Shown here one piece after another: positions 1 to 8,658 of a DNA stretch of 64,000 nt. The position numbers were made by a program, and so were the translations under genes. Location of the stretch: assembly GCA_963727575.1 (NCBI GenBank), contig CAVSIA010000017.1, forward strand, positions 62,001 to 126,000, in the 5' to 3' direction. The stretch is from JAHQVI01 sp963727575 (lineage in GTDB: Bacteria; Pseudomonadota; Alphaproteobacteria; Rhizobiales; Rhodomicrobiaceae). Numbering within the stretch: position 1 is the stretch's first letter; each line of letters begins with the position of its first letter. Under the pieces are notes generated by a model. The model was not told where the DNA came from. It searched no databases and saw only the letters and a program-made list of their open reading frames with translations.

Positions 1-855
1 GCAGGTGCGCTTCGGCAATGATCCGGACCGTTTCGCCAAGCTTTTCGAAGGAGCGGCGGCTGCGCTCGCGCAGCTTCCGGGCGACGCACGCATCGGCGTT
101 GCGCCGCATTCGCTGCGCGCCGTCAGCCCGGGCGGGCTTGCCTTCGCCATTCAGCTCGCCGGCTCACGGCCAATCCACATCCATGTTGCCGAGCAGGTCG
201 CAGAGGTGGACGAGATCTCGGCCGCATGGGGGCTTAGGCCGGTCGAATGGCTGCTGGCCAATCACGAGGTCGGCGCGAACTGGTGCCTGATCCACGCGAC
301 GCAGATGCTGCCACACGAAACCGAGGCGCTTGCGGGAACCGGCGCGGTGACGGGGCTTTGTCCGATCACGGAATCCAGCCTCGGGGACGGCATTTTCGAC
401 GCCGCGCGTTACTCGTCTCAAGCGGCGGCCGGTTCGGCGTGGGCTCGGACTCCAATATCCGCATCGCCCTGAGCGAGGAGCTTCGTACGCTCGAATACTC
501 CCAGCGGCTCCGGGATCGCGCTCGCGCGGTGCTGGCGACGGCCGATGCCTCGACGGGCCGGGTGCTGTTCGAAGGCGCGGTGCGCGGCGGTGCCCAGGCT
601 GCGGCGCGGGACGCGGGCGCCATCGAGGCCGGGCGCCTCGCCGACCTGGTCGCGCTCGATGCGGATGCGGTCGATCTGGCCGGCCGGGAAGGCGACGACA
701 TCCTCGATAGCTGGATCTTTGCCGGCGACGACGGGTTGGTCACCGACGTCTGGTCCGCCGGGAGGCACGTCGTCACCGGCGGCCGTCATGCCGCGCATGA
801 CGTGATCACTGCGCGCTACCGGCGGACGATCCTTTCACTGAGGGATCGGATTTGA
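1..855 (+). CDS. hutF: Formimidoylglutamate deiminase, 5'-partial and frameshifted
   Basis: HutF hydrolyses N-formimidoyl-glutamate to N-formylglutamate and ammonia in the five-step histidine degradation route. The window starts inside the gene. Amidohydrolase metal-site motifs are visible: IHIHVAEQ near base 175 and WCLIHATQ near base 285. Further on, the block GVGSDSNI and a C-terminal AGRLADLVALDADA segment are typical of HutF/TrzN-type amidohydrolases. The reading frame changes near base 412, where the sequence lacks one base (TAC-TCG where TAC-CTC-GTC is expected), and then runs to TGA at 853. The stop overlaps the TTG start of hutC, so the two form a hut operon. The break is probably an assembly error. 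Confidence 0.85.
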
Positions 856-1554
856 GAACGCCGGAGGCCAATTCCTGGAAACTGGTCCGTGACGAAGTGG
901 TGCGCCGGATCAACGAGCGGGTCTGGCAGCCCGGCGACCTGATCCCCGGCGAAGTCGAGCTGGCGGTGGAATTCGGCTGCGCGCGGGCGACGGTGAACCG
1001 GGCGCTGCGCGAGCTTGCCGAGGCCGGGCTCGTCACCCGCCGCCGGAAAGCGGGCACCCGCGTCTCCGTCAATCCGGCGCGCAAGGCGACGGTCTATATT
1101 CCCGTCGCACGCCTGGAAGTCGAACGGCGCGGCTCGGTCTACCGGCATGCGCTGCTGGAGATGCGCATGAAGGACATCCCGGCTCTGCTGAGCAGCCGTC
1201 TGGATCTGCCCGCGGACGCGCAGATGCTCTATGTGCCGGTCCATGCATTTCGCCGACAACCGGCCCTACATCTATGAGGAGCGCTGGATCAATCAGGCCG
1301 CGGTCCCCCGGATCGAGACGGCCGATTTTCGCGCGGTCAGCGTCAATGAATGGCTGGTGCATAACGCTCCGTTCAGTCATGGCGACCTGGCCTTTTTCGC
1401 CGCGAACGCGACCAGGACCGAAGCGGAGTTGCTGGATGCGCAGAAGGGCGCCGCGATCTTCGTCGCCGAGCGCACCACCTGGAACGGCATCGAGCCGATC
1501 ACCAGCGTACGGATGGCCTACGCACCGGGCTACACGATGCACACCACGATTTAG
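852..1554 (+). CDS. hutC: Histidine utilization repressor (GntR/HutC family), frameshifted
   Basis: HutC is a GntR-family repressor of hut genes that is normally released by urocanate. The N-terminal winged helix-turn-helix is clear: IPGEVELAVEFGCARATVNRAL, interrupted by no gap, followed by a UTRA effector domain containing HFADNRPYIYEERWIN and ending in a YAPGYTMHTTI-like tail. It starts at TTG 852, inside the hutF stop codon, which implies translational coupling. The frame shifts by +1 near base 1245, in the TTT of the segment VHAF/FADNRP. Removing one T restores one protein of about 234 residues. No HutC operator palindrome was recognised because the upstream hut promoter lies outside the window. 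Confidence 0.85.
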
Positions 1555-1574
1555 GGGTCTGGGCGCTCGGCTTC

Positions 1575-2992
1575 TCATCCTCTCGCGAACAGCTTCTCCG
1601 CCATCACTCCGACGCGGGACTCGATCGCCTCGCAGGCATCGAGGATCATGTCCTCGCGGAAGCGGCGGCCGACGATCTGTACGCCGATCGGCAGCCCGTC
1701 ATTGTAGCTTGCCGGAATGTTGCCCGCCGGCAGTCCGAGAAAGTTCATCGAGATGCTGTAGATCCCGGCGCCGAGCACTTCCCTGACGCCTTCGGGCCCT
1801 TGCGCATCGCGGTCCCAGGCATAGGTGGGCGTCGGCATGAACGGCGTCAGCACCAGCGGGTAGCGCTCCAGGAACAGCGTCCACTCGCGCACGAAATGCG
1901 ACCGCCGCGCCAGCGCGAGCAGGAAGTCCTGTCCCTCATAGGGCTCGAACGCTTCGAAATAGTCGTCGAAGATCCGGTTGATCGTGGCGCTGCCATATTT
2001 GCGGATGTCCGCGGCGAGCAGCGCCTTGACCTCGCCGAACAGGCAGCGGGCGCCTTCTATCGCCACCTCGCGCAAGTGCGGCGGCTCGACCTCGACGATG
2101 CCGTATCCAGCCTCCGCGAGCGCGTCGCGCGCGGTATCGAGCGCTGCGCCGACCGCCGGGTGGAGGTCGAATTCGAAGGTGTTCTTCGTGAAGGCGACCT
2201 TGATCGGGCGCTCCAATGCCGGCCCCTCGAACGGCATCGGCACCATCCACGGATCATGCGGCGTCATAGGCGACCAGCGCCTGCATCGCGAGGCGGACGT
2301 CCCGCGCCTCGCGGGCGATCACGCCCTGCACCGACATGAGCTGCGCCAGCAGGCCGCGCTCGGCCGAGGCCGATGGATTATACGCCGGCGTGCGGCCGAG
2401 GCCGGGCTTGACGGTTGCCGCGCCGGTCGCCGCGGCGGGGTAGCGGAGCGAGCCGCCGATGTCGTTGCCGTGGCCGATCGTGCCCATGCCCGACATCACG
2501 GCCGCCGAGGCGCCGCCCGACGACCCGCCCGACGAGGCCCAGTCGTTCCACGGATTGAAGGTCCGGCCGTGCAGTTCGTTGTCGGTGGTGGCGCGGAACG
2601 AGAATTCCGGCGTGTTGGTGCGCCCGATGACGATGGCGCCGGCCTTCTTCAGGTTCGCGACCACCGGTGCGTCGCCCGGCGCGATGATGTCCTTGAAGGC
2701 GCGCGACGCCGTTGGGCGTGGCGCGGCCGTTCTGGTCGATATTCTCCTTGATGGTGACGGGGACGCCGTGCAGCGGGCCGATCGGTCCGGACTGCGCCAG
2801 GATGCGGTCATGCTCCGCCGCCTGGGCCAGCGCCTCGTCGCCGAGATCGTCGACGATGGCGTTGAGCTGCGGATTACGTTCGCGCATGCGCTCGACCACG
2901 GACGCGATCGCCTCGGTCGCGGTGACACGTCTTTCGGCGATGGCTTTGGCCAGATCGCAGGCGGTGAGCTGCCAGAGCGGACGGTCGGTCAT
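1575..2992 (-). CDS. Amidase (amidase-signature family), two frameshifts
   Basis: Amidase-signature enzymes use a Ser-cisSer-Lys triad to hydrolyse amides. The catalytic Lys sits in VTIKENID, and the glycine/serine-rich signature (SSGGSSGGASAAV) plus the following GGSLRYPAAA block are present. The C-terminal NIPASYNDGLPIGVQIVGRRF is the usual amidase end. The start chosen is ATG at 2992, seven bases after a GGGGAAG ribosome site. Two +1 shifts break the frame, near 2700 (an extra C in GCGCGCC) and near 2262. The rejoined protein is about 470 residues, normal for the family. The substrate is unknown. It is convergent with hutC, only 20 bp away. Confidence 0.85.
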
Positions 2993-3233
2993 GGGCGTGC
3001 TTCCCCGGATGTTATTTCTCAAAAGGGCTGCTGCCCCGGTCAATAAGACCAGAGCTGCGGGCGGCCGGGCAATGCAAAAAATCGCCGGGCGCGGGTTCGC
3101 CGCTCGCGAGCGCCGGCCGACAGCGGAGGAACCAACGAGGGTCCGCCGCCGTTGCAGGAAGGATCGACGAACACGAAGGCTGGGCCGGCTCGCAACGCAT
3201 TGGCCCGGCCCATCCCAGCAAGAGAGGATTGCA

Positions 3234-3731
3234 ATGGCGGATCTGGACAAAGCACGCAACAGCCCCGAGGACCAGCTTTGGGACGAACTGGACGACGTTC
3301 ACGCCGGGATGCTGGGCGTGGAAGGCTCCGGCCAGCACATGCAGCCGATGTCGCCCCATCTCGACCGGGACGGCCGCCGCATCTGGTTTTTCGCCAACCG
3401 CAAATCCGACCTGGTGGAGGCTATCGGCCAGGGCAAGCGCGCGCATTTCGTCGTTGTCGGCGACGATCACGACTACCATGCCTGCCTCGCCGGCGATCTG
3501 GCCGTCAACAACGACCGCGCCCGGATCGACGCCTATTGGAGCCCGGTCGTCTCTGCCTGGTTCGAGGGCGGCAAGGACGATCCGGATCTGGCGCTCCTGG
3601 AATTCCGGCTGATCGACGCAGCCGTATGGGCGTCGTCCTCGAGCCCGATCAAATTCGGCTGGGAAATCGCCAAGGCCAACGTCACCGACAGCGAACCGGA
3701 TGTCGGTGTCCGCAATCATATCCGGTTTTAA
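3234..3731 (+). CDS. Pyridoxamine 5'-phosphate oxidase-like (general stress protein 26 type) flavin-binding protein
   Basis: This is a 165-residue split-beta-barrel protein. The pattern LWDELDDVHAGMLG, then RRIWFFANRKSDLVEAI, then HDYHACLAGDLAVNNDRARID, is characteristic of the COG3871 general-stress branch of the PNPOx-like family. Members bind FMN or F420, and their physiological role is usually undefined. The ATG at 3234 follows AGAGAGG. The gene stands alone, transcribed away from the amidase, so context gives no hint of its substrate. True PdxH is less likely because the protein is short and lacks the PdxH C-terminal arginine-rich tail. Confidence 0.75.
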   Translation: MADLDKARNSPEDQLWDELDDVHAGMLGVEGSGQHMQPMSPHLDRDGRRIWFFANRKSDLVEAIGQGKRAHFVVVGDDHDYHACLAGDLAVNNDRARIDAYWSPVVSAWFEGGKDDPDLALLEFRLIDAAVWASSSSPIKFGWEIAKANVTDSEPDVGVRNHIRF

Positions 3732-4010
3732 GACCCTCGCCAGACCGCCGCTCCCGCTGCCGGATAGCCCGGCGGCTTGGGGCGGCCATCTTGTCAAGCG
3801 CGCCGCGCGAAACCACATGCCCAGCGACTTTCAGGGAGCGCGCGCGCTGATTTCCAAGGCGAGAGGCCGTTTTTGCATACCGGCTCAAGCCCCCCGCTCC
3901 GTCTGGCGCGGGCACCATTGCGCTGCCCCGATCACGCTCCTCCTTCCAATACGCCGCAATGGCGGTAAAGTGCTGAAGCTGGGGCGAGCGCTTTTGGGAA
4001 ACATGCAGGA
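3732..4010. other. Intergenic stretch with no recognised element
   Basis: These 279 bases separate the PNPOx-like gene from the membrane-protein gene. I see no ORF with a convincing start, no hairpin with a T-run and no tRNA-like fold. A promoter for the gene starting at 4011 is presumably here but no good -35/-10 pair stands out. Confidence 0.5.
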
Positions 4011-5320
4011 ATGGCGACACAATTAAGATTGGGGCAGGTGCGCCTCGAGACGACGACCAAGGTCACGCTTGCCGTGCTGGCGCTGGCGAGCGGCGTCTAT
4101 ACCTATCTCGGCGTGCGCGGGCTGCTCAACGGCACCGCGACCGTGGTGTTCTTCGGCGCGGTGATCTATTCCGCCGCGGTTTCGGTCGGCGATTTACGCG
4201 TTCTGGTCCTATCTGATGCGGTTCCTGCCGCATGTGGAGACGGCGCGCGCCCGGTTCTGGCTGTATATCGCCATGGTGATCGGATCGGTGATGATCATCG
4301 CCATGTCGAGCTGGCTGAACGCCGCCGCACTCGCCGGCTCGGCCGCGCTCGAGCAGCATATGGCCAACGCCACCGAGACCTATCAGGAACAGCTCGACCG
4401 CGCCCATTCCAATGCGCTTGCCGCGCAGAGCCTGCTGCCGGACCTCCAACTCGCCTCGAAACGCTTCGCCAGCCTCGGCGAGCAGGAGCGTGCCTCGGGC
4501 GCGCTGACGGGGACCTCGGGCTCCGGTACGGTCGTGCAATTGCTGACGCAGATGTCCAACGAGCTTGACACGCTCGCCAAGGAGGTCGAGGCGAGCCGCG
4601 GTCAGGTCAAGCAGCGTTTCGAGCAGGGCGGACGGCATCTGGCGCGGATGCGCGAGCTGGTTTCCAGTTCCGGCCCGATCGAGGAACGCGCCAATGCGTT
4701 CGGCGAGGAGGCGCTCAAGCTGATCGGCGAAATCACCGGCGCTTGAGCAGACATCCGTTGCGCCCTCGGTGAAGCGCGCCGCCGTCGATTTGGGCAAGAG
4801 CTTCATCGCCCCGATCGCCGACGGCCGCGATCCGGTGCTCCAGCAGCGGCAGACGGAGGTGGTCGCGCGGGTCGAGCAGGCCGTGCAGACGCAGAGCCAG
4901 GCGCTGTCGAGCGCGGCCGACGAGATCCTCAACCGCGAGCCGGTGAAGGTGCCGCGGTTCCAGCCGCTTTCGCCGCCCGAGGCGGTGTTGCGCTATGCGG
5001 GCGATTTCCTGCCGAGCTGGGCCGGGGCGATCTCCATCGACCTGCTGCCAGCGGTGCTGATCTTCATCATGATCATCGTCGAAGGCGCGATCCGCCGTCA
5101 TGAGGGCGAGGACATGGACGCCGAGACCATGAGCGCGGCCGATGTGATGCGCGGCGCGGAGATCTTCCGGCAGATGCAGGCCAAATTCGCCGCAGACCGG
5201 ATGGCGCCGCCTGCGCCAGCCGAACCCGAGCCGCGCGCCCAGCCGGCCGCGACACAGGGCCCGGAAGCGCCGCCGAGCCCGCCGGAGAACATCGCCCGGC
5301 TCAACCCGCCGAAAAGCTGA
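4011..5320 (+). CDS. Uncharacterised inner-membrane protein with long periplasmic/cytoplasmic helical domain, two frameshifts
   Basis: I do not recognise a named family. After rejoining three frames (+1 shifts near 4190 and 4740) the protein is about 435 residues. It has two N-terminal hydrophobic segments (about residues 18-36 and 42-60) and a third near residue 90 (WLYIAMVIGSVMIIAMSSWL). A roughly 200-residue Ala/Glu/Gln-rich helical part of coiled-coil type follows, then a late membrane segment (ISIDLLPAVLIFIMIIVEG) and a Pro-rich C-terminus. The following gene starts 11 bp downstream and is also an envelope protein, so the two probably act together. Similar orphan proteins occur in Hyphomicrobiales from memory; this was not checked. 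Confidence 0.6.
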
Positions 5321-5331
5321 GCCCGGCGGCG

Positions 5332-6195
5332 ATGGCGGAGATGTCGGGCGGAGATGAGCAAGCAGGGCCGGGCGGCGTGAGCCGCGGCCACCGGTTGCTT
5401 GCCCTGTTCAACGAAGAGTTCATCCTCAACACCGTCTTCCGCCTTCTCGCGGCGGGAGCGGTGGTCTTCCTCGCCATCGATTTCAGCCAGCTCTACGAGC
5501 GAGGCAAACGCGCCGCTGCCCGGCAGCAAGGTCGAAGATCGGCCGGTGATCATGGAGCCGCCGAAACGGGAGGACCAGGTGCGGCCCTATCTGCCGCTCA
5601 CCAACCCGTTGCGGCAGAAGGCGGGCGGGCCGAAGATGCCCGGCTTTTCCGCGCCGCCGTCCCAGGAGCAGGTTGCCGGCCGGATGAGCTTTACGCGAGG
5701 GCCGCAAAGGCGCGGCCAGCGCGGTCGGCCGGATCGAGCCCGGCACGGCAGGGGATCTCGCCCGCTTCATCGACGGCCAGGGCGGCGAGATCAAGACGCT
5801 GCTATCTGCATTCGCCGGGCGGATCGGTTCACGACGCGGTGGAGATGTCGCAATTTCTCCGGACCAAGGCGATCGACACCGTTGTTCCCGACAACGGCTA
5901 TTGCGCCTCGTCCTGTCCCATCGTGTTTTCCGGCGGCAAGACCCGGACGGCCGGGCGCAGCGCCTGGATCGGCGTGCATCAGGTTTACGCCGCAGCCGCC
6001 GCGCCGGGCGACGTCAATGACGGCATGGCGCATGCCCAGGCGATCAGCGCCGAGGTGCAGGACCATCTCCTCAAAATGGGCGTGGATGCCCAGGTGTGGA
6101 TCCACGCCATGAAGACCCCGAGCGACCAGCTCTACATCTTTACGCCCGACGAGCTGACGCAGTTCAAGCTGGCAACGCGCCTCGGCACGTCTTAG
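5332..6195 (+). CDS. COG3904-like membrane-anchored protein with ClpP/crotonase-type domain, three frameshifts
   Basis: An N-terminal hydrophobic anchor (about residues 38-52, LAAGAVVFLAIDF) is followed by a low-complexity linker. The C-terminal domain carries LHSPGGSVHDAVEMSQFLR and then GYCASSCPIVFSGGKTR, the pattern of the periplasmic ClpP-like COG3904 proteins. There the first Ser of ASSC corresponds to the nucleophile region of ClpP-like serine proteases. The frame shifts by +1 near 5508, 5695 and 5801; correcting them yields about 287 residues. It lies 11 bp after the preceding membrane protein. Whether it is proteolytic cannot be told from sequence, and function is unknown. Confidence 0.6.
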   Translation: MAEMSGGDEQAGPGGVSRGHRLLALFNEEFILNTVFRLLAAGAVVFLAIDFSQLYERGKRAAARQQGRRSAGDHGAAETGGPGAALSAAHQPVAAEGGRAEDARLFRAAVPGAGCRPDELYARAAKARPARSAGSSPARQGISPASSTARAARSRRCYLHSPGGSVHDAVEMSQFLRTKAIDTVVPDNGYCASSCPIVFSGGKTRTAGRSAWIGVHQVYAAAAAPGDVNDGMAHAQAISAEVQDHLLKMGVDAQVWIHAMKTPSDQLYIFTPDELTQFKLATRLGTS

Positions 6196-6204
6196 CCCCG
6201 GAGG

Positions 6205-6315
6205 CTAGTGCACCGACGCATTCACATGGTTCACGCGCGTCAGTGCGTTAGCTCTTTGTCATGCATCAATTTTACCAAGCTCCGGCTGAAGCCTCCGATT
6301 GGATCGATGCACTAG
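6205..6315. repeat. 111-bp intergenic element bounded by inverted repeats CTAGTGCA(C/T)CGA
   Basis: The left end reads CTAGTGCACCGA (6205-6216) and the right end TCGATGCACTAG (6304-6315), an 11/12 match in inverted orientation. The inner part also holds GGAGGC/GCCTCC arms (about 6200 and 6291). The TAG stop codon of the leftward ridA gene lies inside the right arm. The shape resembles a small miniature or extragenic palindromic repeat between convergent genes. It may also serve as a bidirectional transcript end, although no T-run follows. A copy-number search of the rest of the genome is required to call it mobile. Confidence 0.45.
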
Positions 6316-6713
6316 TCGGACTTCTTCAGGATCATGTCGATCTCGATCAGCGCGTCGCGGGCGAGCCGGGTCACGCCAATGGTCGTGCGCCCCGGCACGG
6401 CGTTGTCGTCGGCGAAATAGGTCCGGTAGACATCGTTGAAGCGGGCGTAGTCGCGGTCGAATTCCGTGAGGAAAACGCGGACGAATGCGGCGTCCGACAG
6501 CTTGTATCCCGAGCCTTCGATGATGCGCGTCAGATTGACGAAGCAAAGGCGGGTCTGCTCTTCGATGCCCGGTGGGAGCGGGGCGTCGAGATTGTCCGGA
6601 TCGGCGGGGAGCTGGCCGGTCACGTAGAGGACGCCGCCGGCCTCGACGGCATGGGAATAGCGCGCGGTCTTCGGCGGCGGGGCGGCATTGTCGACATTGA
6701 TGTAGCGATTCAT
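6312..6713 (-). CDS. RidA family (YjgF/YER057c/UK114) enamine/imine deaminase-like protein
   Basis: A complete 133-residue RidA-fold protein. RidA proteins hydrolyse reactive 2-aminoacrylate and related enamines formed by PLP enzymes. The motifs YSHAVEAGGVLYVTGQLP near the N-terminus and FNDVYRTYFADDNAVPGRTTIGVTRLA near the C-terminus include the conserved Arg (in PGRTT) that binds the substrate carboxylate. The normally conserved late Glu is also plausible, in LIEIDMILKK. The ATG at 6713 follows GGAGAA. The gene lies downstream of the MFS gene on the same strand (108 bp gap) but no functional link is evident. Confidence 0.85.
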   Translation of the reverse strand: MNRYINVDNAAPPPKTARYSHAVEAGGVLYVTGQLPADPDNLDAPLPPGIEEQTRLCFVNLTRIIEGSGYKLSDAAFVRVFLTEFDRDYARFNDVYRTYFADDNAVPGRTTIGVTRLARDALIEIDMILKKSD

Positions 6714-6821
6714 ATGCGTTCTCCGGAGGTTGGACGGCGAAACTGTAGCTGTGCCGTCCGTCCTGCGGCAAGTCCGCTGCTCCGGGCGCCGGTTCGAAAC
6801 GCCGGCCCAGCCGGCTGGACC

Positions 6822-7970
6822 TCAGTGCGCCGGCTCGGGCTTTGGGCGTCCGACGAGCGAGAGGGCGGTGGCGGCGGCCAGCAGCAGCACGACTGGAAGC
6901 AGCCAAAGCGGGACGGTACCGAGCAGCGCGAGCCTCTGCGCGATCGGCGGGGCGAGGCTGGCGCCGATGAACAGGATGAAAACGTAGATCGCGAGCGCCA
7001 GGCCGCGATTGGACGCGGTCGCTCGGCTGGCGATGGTCGCGATCAGGCCGGGGACCGCGAAGGCGATGCCGGCTGCAACGACGGCGCTCGCCGCCATCAG
7101 AAGCGCCGGCACGCCGCTCATCGCCAGCGTGAGACCGCAAGCCGCGACGACCAGCCCGATCCGGGCCGTGAGGCGAGGGCCGAAGCGCCGCGTGACCGGC
7201 GCCGCCGCCAGGGTCAGCAGCAAAGGAGGCAGGCCGATCAGCCGGAGCGTCTGAAGGTCCACGCCGAGTTTTGCGCTGAGCGCCTGCGCGCCGGAGTGAA
7301 AGCTGATGAACGCGAACAGCACGGTGGCGGAGGCGCCCCAAGCGGCGACGATGCCCGTGTCGCGGAGCAAAGCGCCAAGATGGCCGCCGGGAACGGCGGA
7401 AACATTGGGTGGGGGCGTCTTGTGCCGCCGCGTGGCGAGGAACAGGCCGAGCGCGCCGAGCCCGTAGAGCGGGGCGAGGTCGAGCATGATGGTGGACAGG
7501 CCGAGGCCGGATTGAGCGGCGAAGAACTGCGCAATCGGGGCGGAGCTGAGGACCGCGAAGCTGATCAGGGAAACGCCGAGCGCGCGCTGTTCGGCGGGAA
7601 GGGTCTCTTCGATCAGTGCGATCGATGCCGGCGGGAAACTTGCAGCGGCAAGTCCCTGGAGCGCGCGCGCCGCAAGCAGCAGGGCGAAGCTCGACGCCAG
7701 TCCGGTGAGCGCCGTGGTCAGCCCAAGCGCAATCAGCCCGAGCACAAGGACGCGCTGCCGGCCGTAGCGGTCGGAGAGCGGGCCGAACAGCAGGCACCCG
7801 ACGGCGTAGGCGAAGCCGAAAAACGATCCGGCAAGCGCGGCATTCGCGGGCGCTGCTCCGAAGCGGTCCGTGATATCGCCGACGAGCGGAATGGTGACAT
7901 AGATCTGTCCGACGACCAGAACGCCGCACGCCATCAGGAGCGCCAGCAGGGTCATGTGCCGAATGGTCAT
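6822..7970 (-). CDS. MFS drug/metabolite efflux permease under MerR control
   Basis: A 382-residue, 12-helix major facilitator superfamily protein. The MFS motif between helices 2 and 3 is seen in FGPLSDRYGRQRVLV (about residues 62-76), and helix 5 has the PxxGR-like stretch seen in Bcr/CflA or arabinose-efflux permeases. The ATG at 7970 follows AAAGGA. The promoter upstream has an 18-bp perfect palindrome placed in its spacer, the hallmark of MerR-activated promoters, and a merR-type gene lies next upstream on the same strand. An inducible efflux pump is the best inference; the substrate is unknown. Confidence 0.8.
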   Translation of the reverse strand: MTIRHMTLLALLMACGVLVVGQIYVTIPLVGDITDRFGAAPANAALAGSFFGFAYAVGCLLFGPLSDRYGRQRVLVLGLIALGLTTALTGLASSFALLLAARALQGLAAASFPPASIALIEETLPAEQRALGVSLISFAVLSSAPIAQFFAAQSGLGLSTIMLDLAPLYGLGALGLFLATRRHKTPPPNVSAVPGGHLGALLRDTGIVAAWGASATVLFAFISFHSGAQALSAKLGVDLQTLRLIGLPPLLLTLAAAPVTRRFGPRLTARIGLVVAACGLTLAMSGVPALLMAASAVVAAGIAFAVPGLIATIASRATASNRGLALAIYVFILFIGASLAPPIAQRLALLGTVPLWLLPVVLLLAAATALSLVGRPKPEPAH

Positions 7971-7985
7971 GGGGCCGTCCTTTCA

Positions 7986-8003
7986 TAAGCTGACGTCAGC
8001 TTA
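7986..8003 (-). promoter_or_regulatory. MerR-type operator inside the MFS pump promoter
   Basis: A perfect 18-bp palindrome, TAAGCTGACGTCAGCTTA. On the minus strand it is preceded by AAGACA as a -35 candidate and followed by a TTATGA-like -10, with an unusually long spacer of about 19 bp. This is the arrangement at which MerR-family activators underwind DNA. The start codon is about 16 bp downstream, so the 5' leader would be very short. Confidence 0.65.
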
Positions 8004-8115
8004 AGGTTGTCTTGCCGCGTGCGGCCGCGATACCGGGTCACGGAGGGGCGGTTCCCCGTCTGCTGACGCCTATGGTCCAGCGGCGGCATTACCCTCGCCA
8101 TCCGCCCTTGTCCGG

Positions 8116-8517
8116 TCAGGTCTTTTTCGCTTTCGCGATATGGCCCTTGATATGCGCGATATTGGCTTGCAGCTCGCGCCTGAATTTCGACAGCTCCTCG
8201 AGCTGGCTTTCGGTTCGTTCAAGCTGGCCCTGGAGAATTTCGAGGACCTTCTGCTTGCCCCTGATGCCGGTGGCATCCGCGAAATAGAGATCGATCACCG
8301 AGGCGATCTCGTCCAGGCTCAGGCCGATACGCTTGAGTACGGCGATCTTTTCCAGCCGCTTGAGCGCGATCCCGTCGTAATAGCGATACCCCATGCCCTC
8401 GCGATCGGCGGGCTTCAAAAGGCCGAGGCGCTCGTAGTAGTGAATGGTGCGATGGCTGACGCCGGCTTTCTCGGCCAGCTCGCCGATCTGAATAAGGGGC
8501 GAAGGTCTCGCGCTCAT
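8116..8517 (-). CDS. MerR family transcriptional regulator
   Basis: A 133-residue regulator. The N-terminal winged helix shows the classic MerR block IGELAEKAGVSHRTIHYYERLGLL (residues about 11-34; key residues R-T-I-H-Y-Y-E-R-G-L), followed by GYRYYD. A long dimerisation helix follows (LEILQGQLERTESQLEELSKFRREL). No Cys pair is present in the C-terminus, so it is not a mercury, copper or redox sensor of the SoxR or CueR kind. The effector is more likely an organic molecule. It sits upstream of the MFS pump on the same strand and probably controls both the pump and itself, since an imperfect dyad overlaps its own promoter. Confidence 0.85.
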   Translation of the reverse strand: MSARPSPLIQIGELAEKAGVSHRTIHYYERLGLLKPADREGMGYRYYDGIALKRLEKIAVLKRIGLSLDEIASVIDLYFADATGIRGKQKVLEILQGQLERTESQLEELSKFRRELQANIAHIKGHIAKAKKT

Positions 8518-8523
8518 GATCTG

Positions 8524-8569
8524 AACCTGACGTTGACTGTAAGTTAGGTTCTGGCTCTGCTCCTGTCAA
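8524..8569 (-). promoter_or_regulatory. Promoter and imperfect dyad of the merR-type gene
   Basis: Read on the minus strand, TTGACA (8569-8564) is followed 17 bp later by TAACTT (8546-8541). An inverted repeat, AACCTAAC with GTCAGGTT separated by 11 bases (8550-8543 and 8531-8524), overlaps the -10 region just before the ATG at 8517. The half-sites share the CTnAC/GTnAG core with the pump operator, suggesting autoregulation. Confidence 0.5.
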
Positions 8570-8596
8570 GCTCACCGATCCGTCCTTCGTTCGCGC

Positions 8597-8630
8597 AAAA
8601 AAATACTCCCGGCACAAGGTGCGCCGGGAG
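8597..8630 (-). terminator. Rho-independent terminator of the bchCXYZ-puf operon
   Basis: On the minus strand an 8-bp perfect stem, CTCCCGGC with GCCGGGAG (8630-8623 and 8613-8606), with a 9-base loop is followed by TATTTTTTT. It lies 29 bp past the pufC stop codon and marks the left boundary of the photosynthesis gene cluster. Confidence 0.85.
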
Positions 8631-8658
8631 CATGCGTGCGAAAACCCTGGGGTCGTCG

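Noticed and set aside
1..3000. Genuine pseudogenisation of hutF, hutC and the amidase
   Set aside because: Each has a single-base shift with complete conservation on both sides, and intact core genes elsewhere in the window show the same error type.
6714..6821. GC-rich hairpins (GCCGG/CCGGC) between the MFS gene and ridA as a terminator
   Set aside because: Stems are short, several alternative pairings compete, and no T-run follows on either strand.
6261..7988. Long plus- and minus-strand frames (575 codons) across ridA and the MFS gene
   Set aside because: They overlap proven genes in other frames. Their translations are Arg/Ala/Gly-rich low-complexity shadows without domain motifs.
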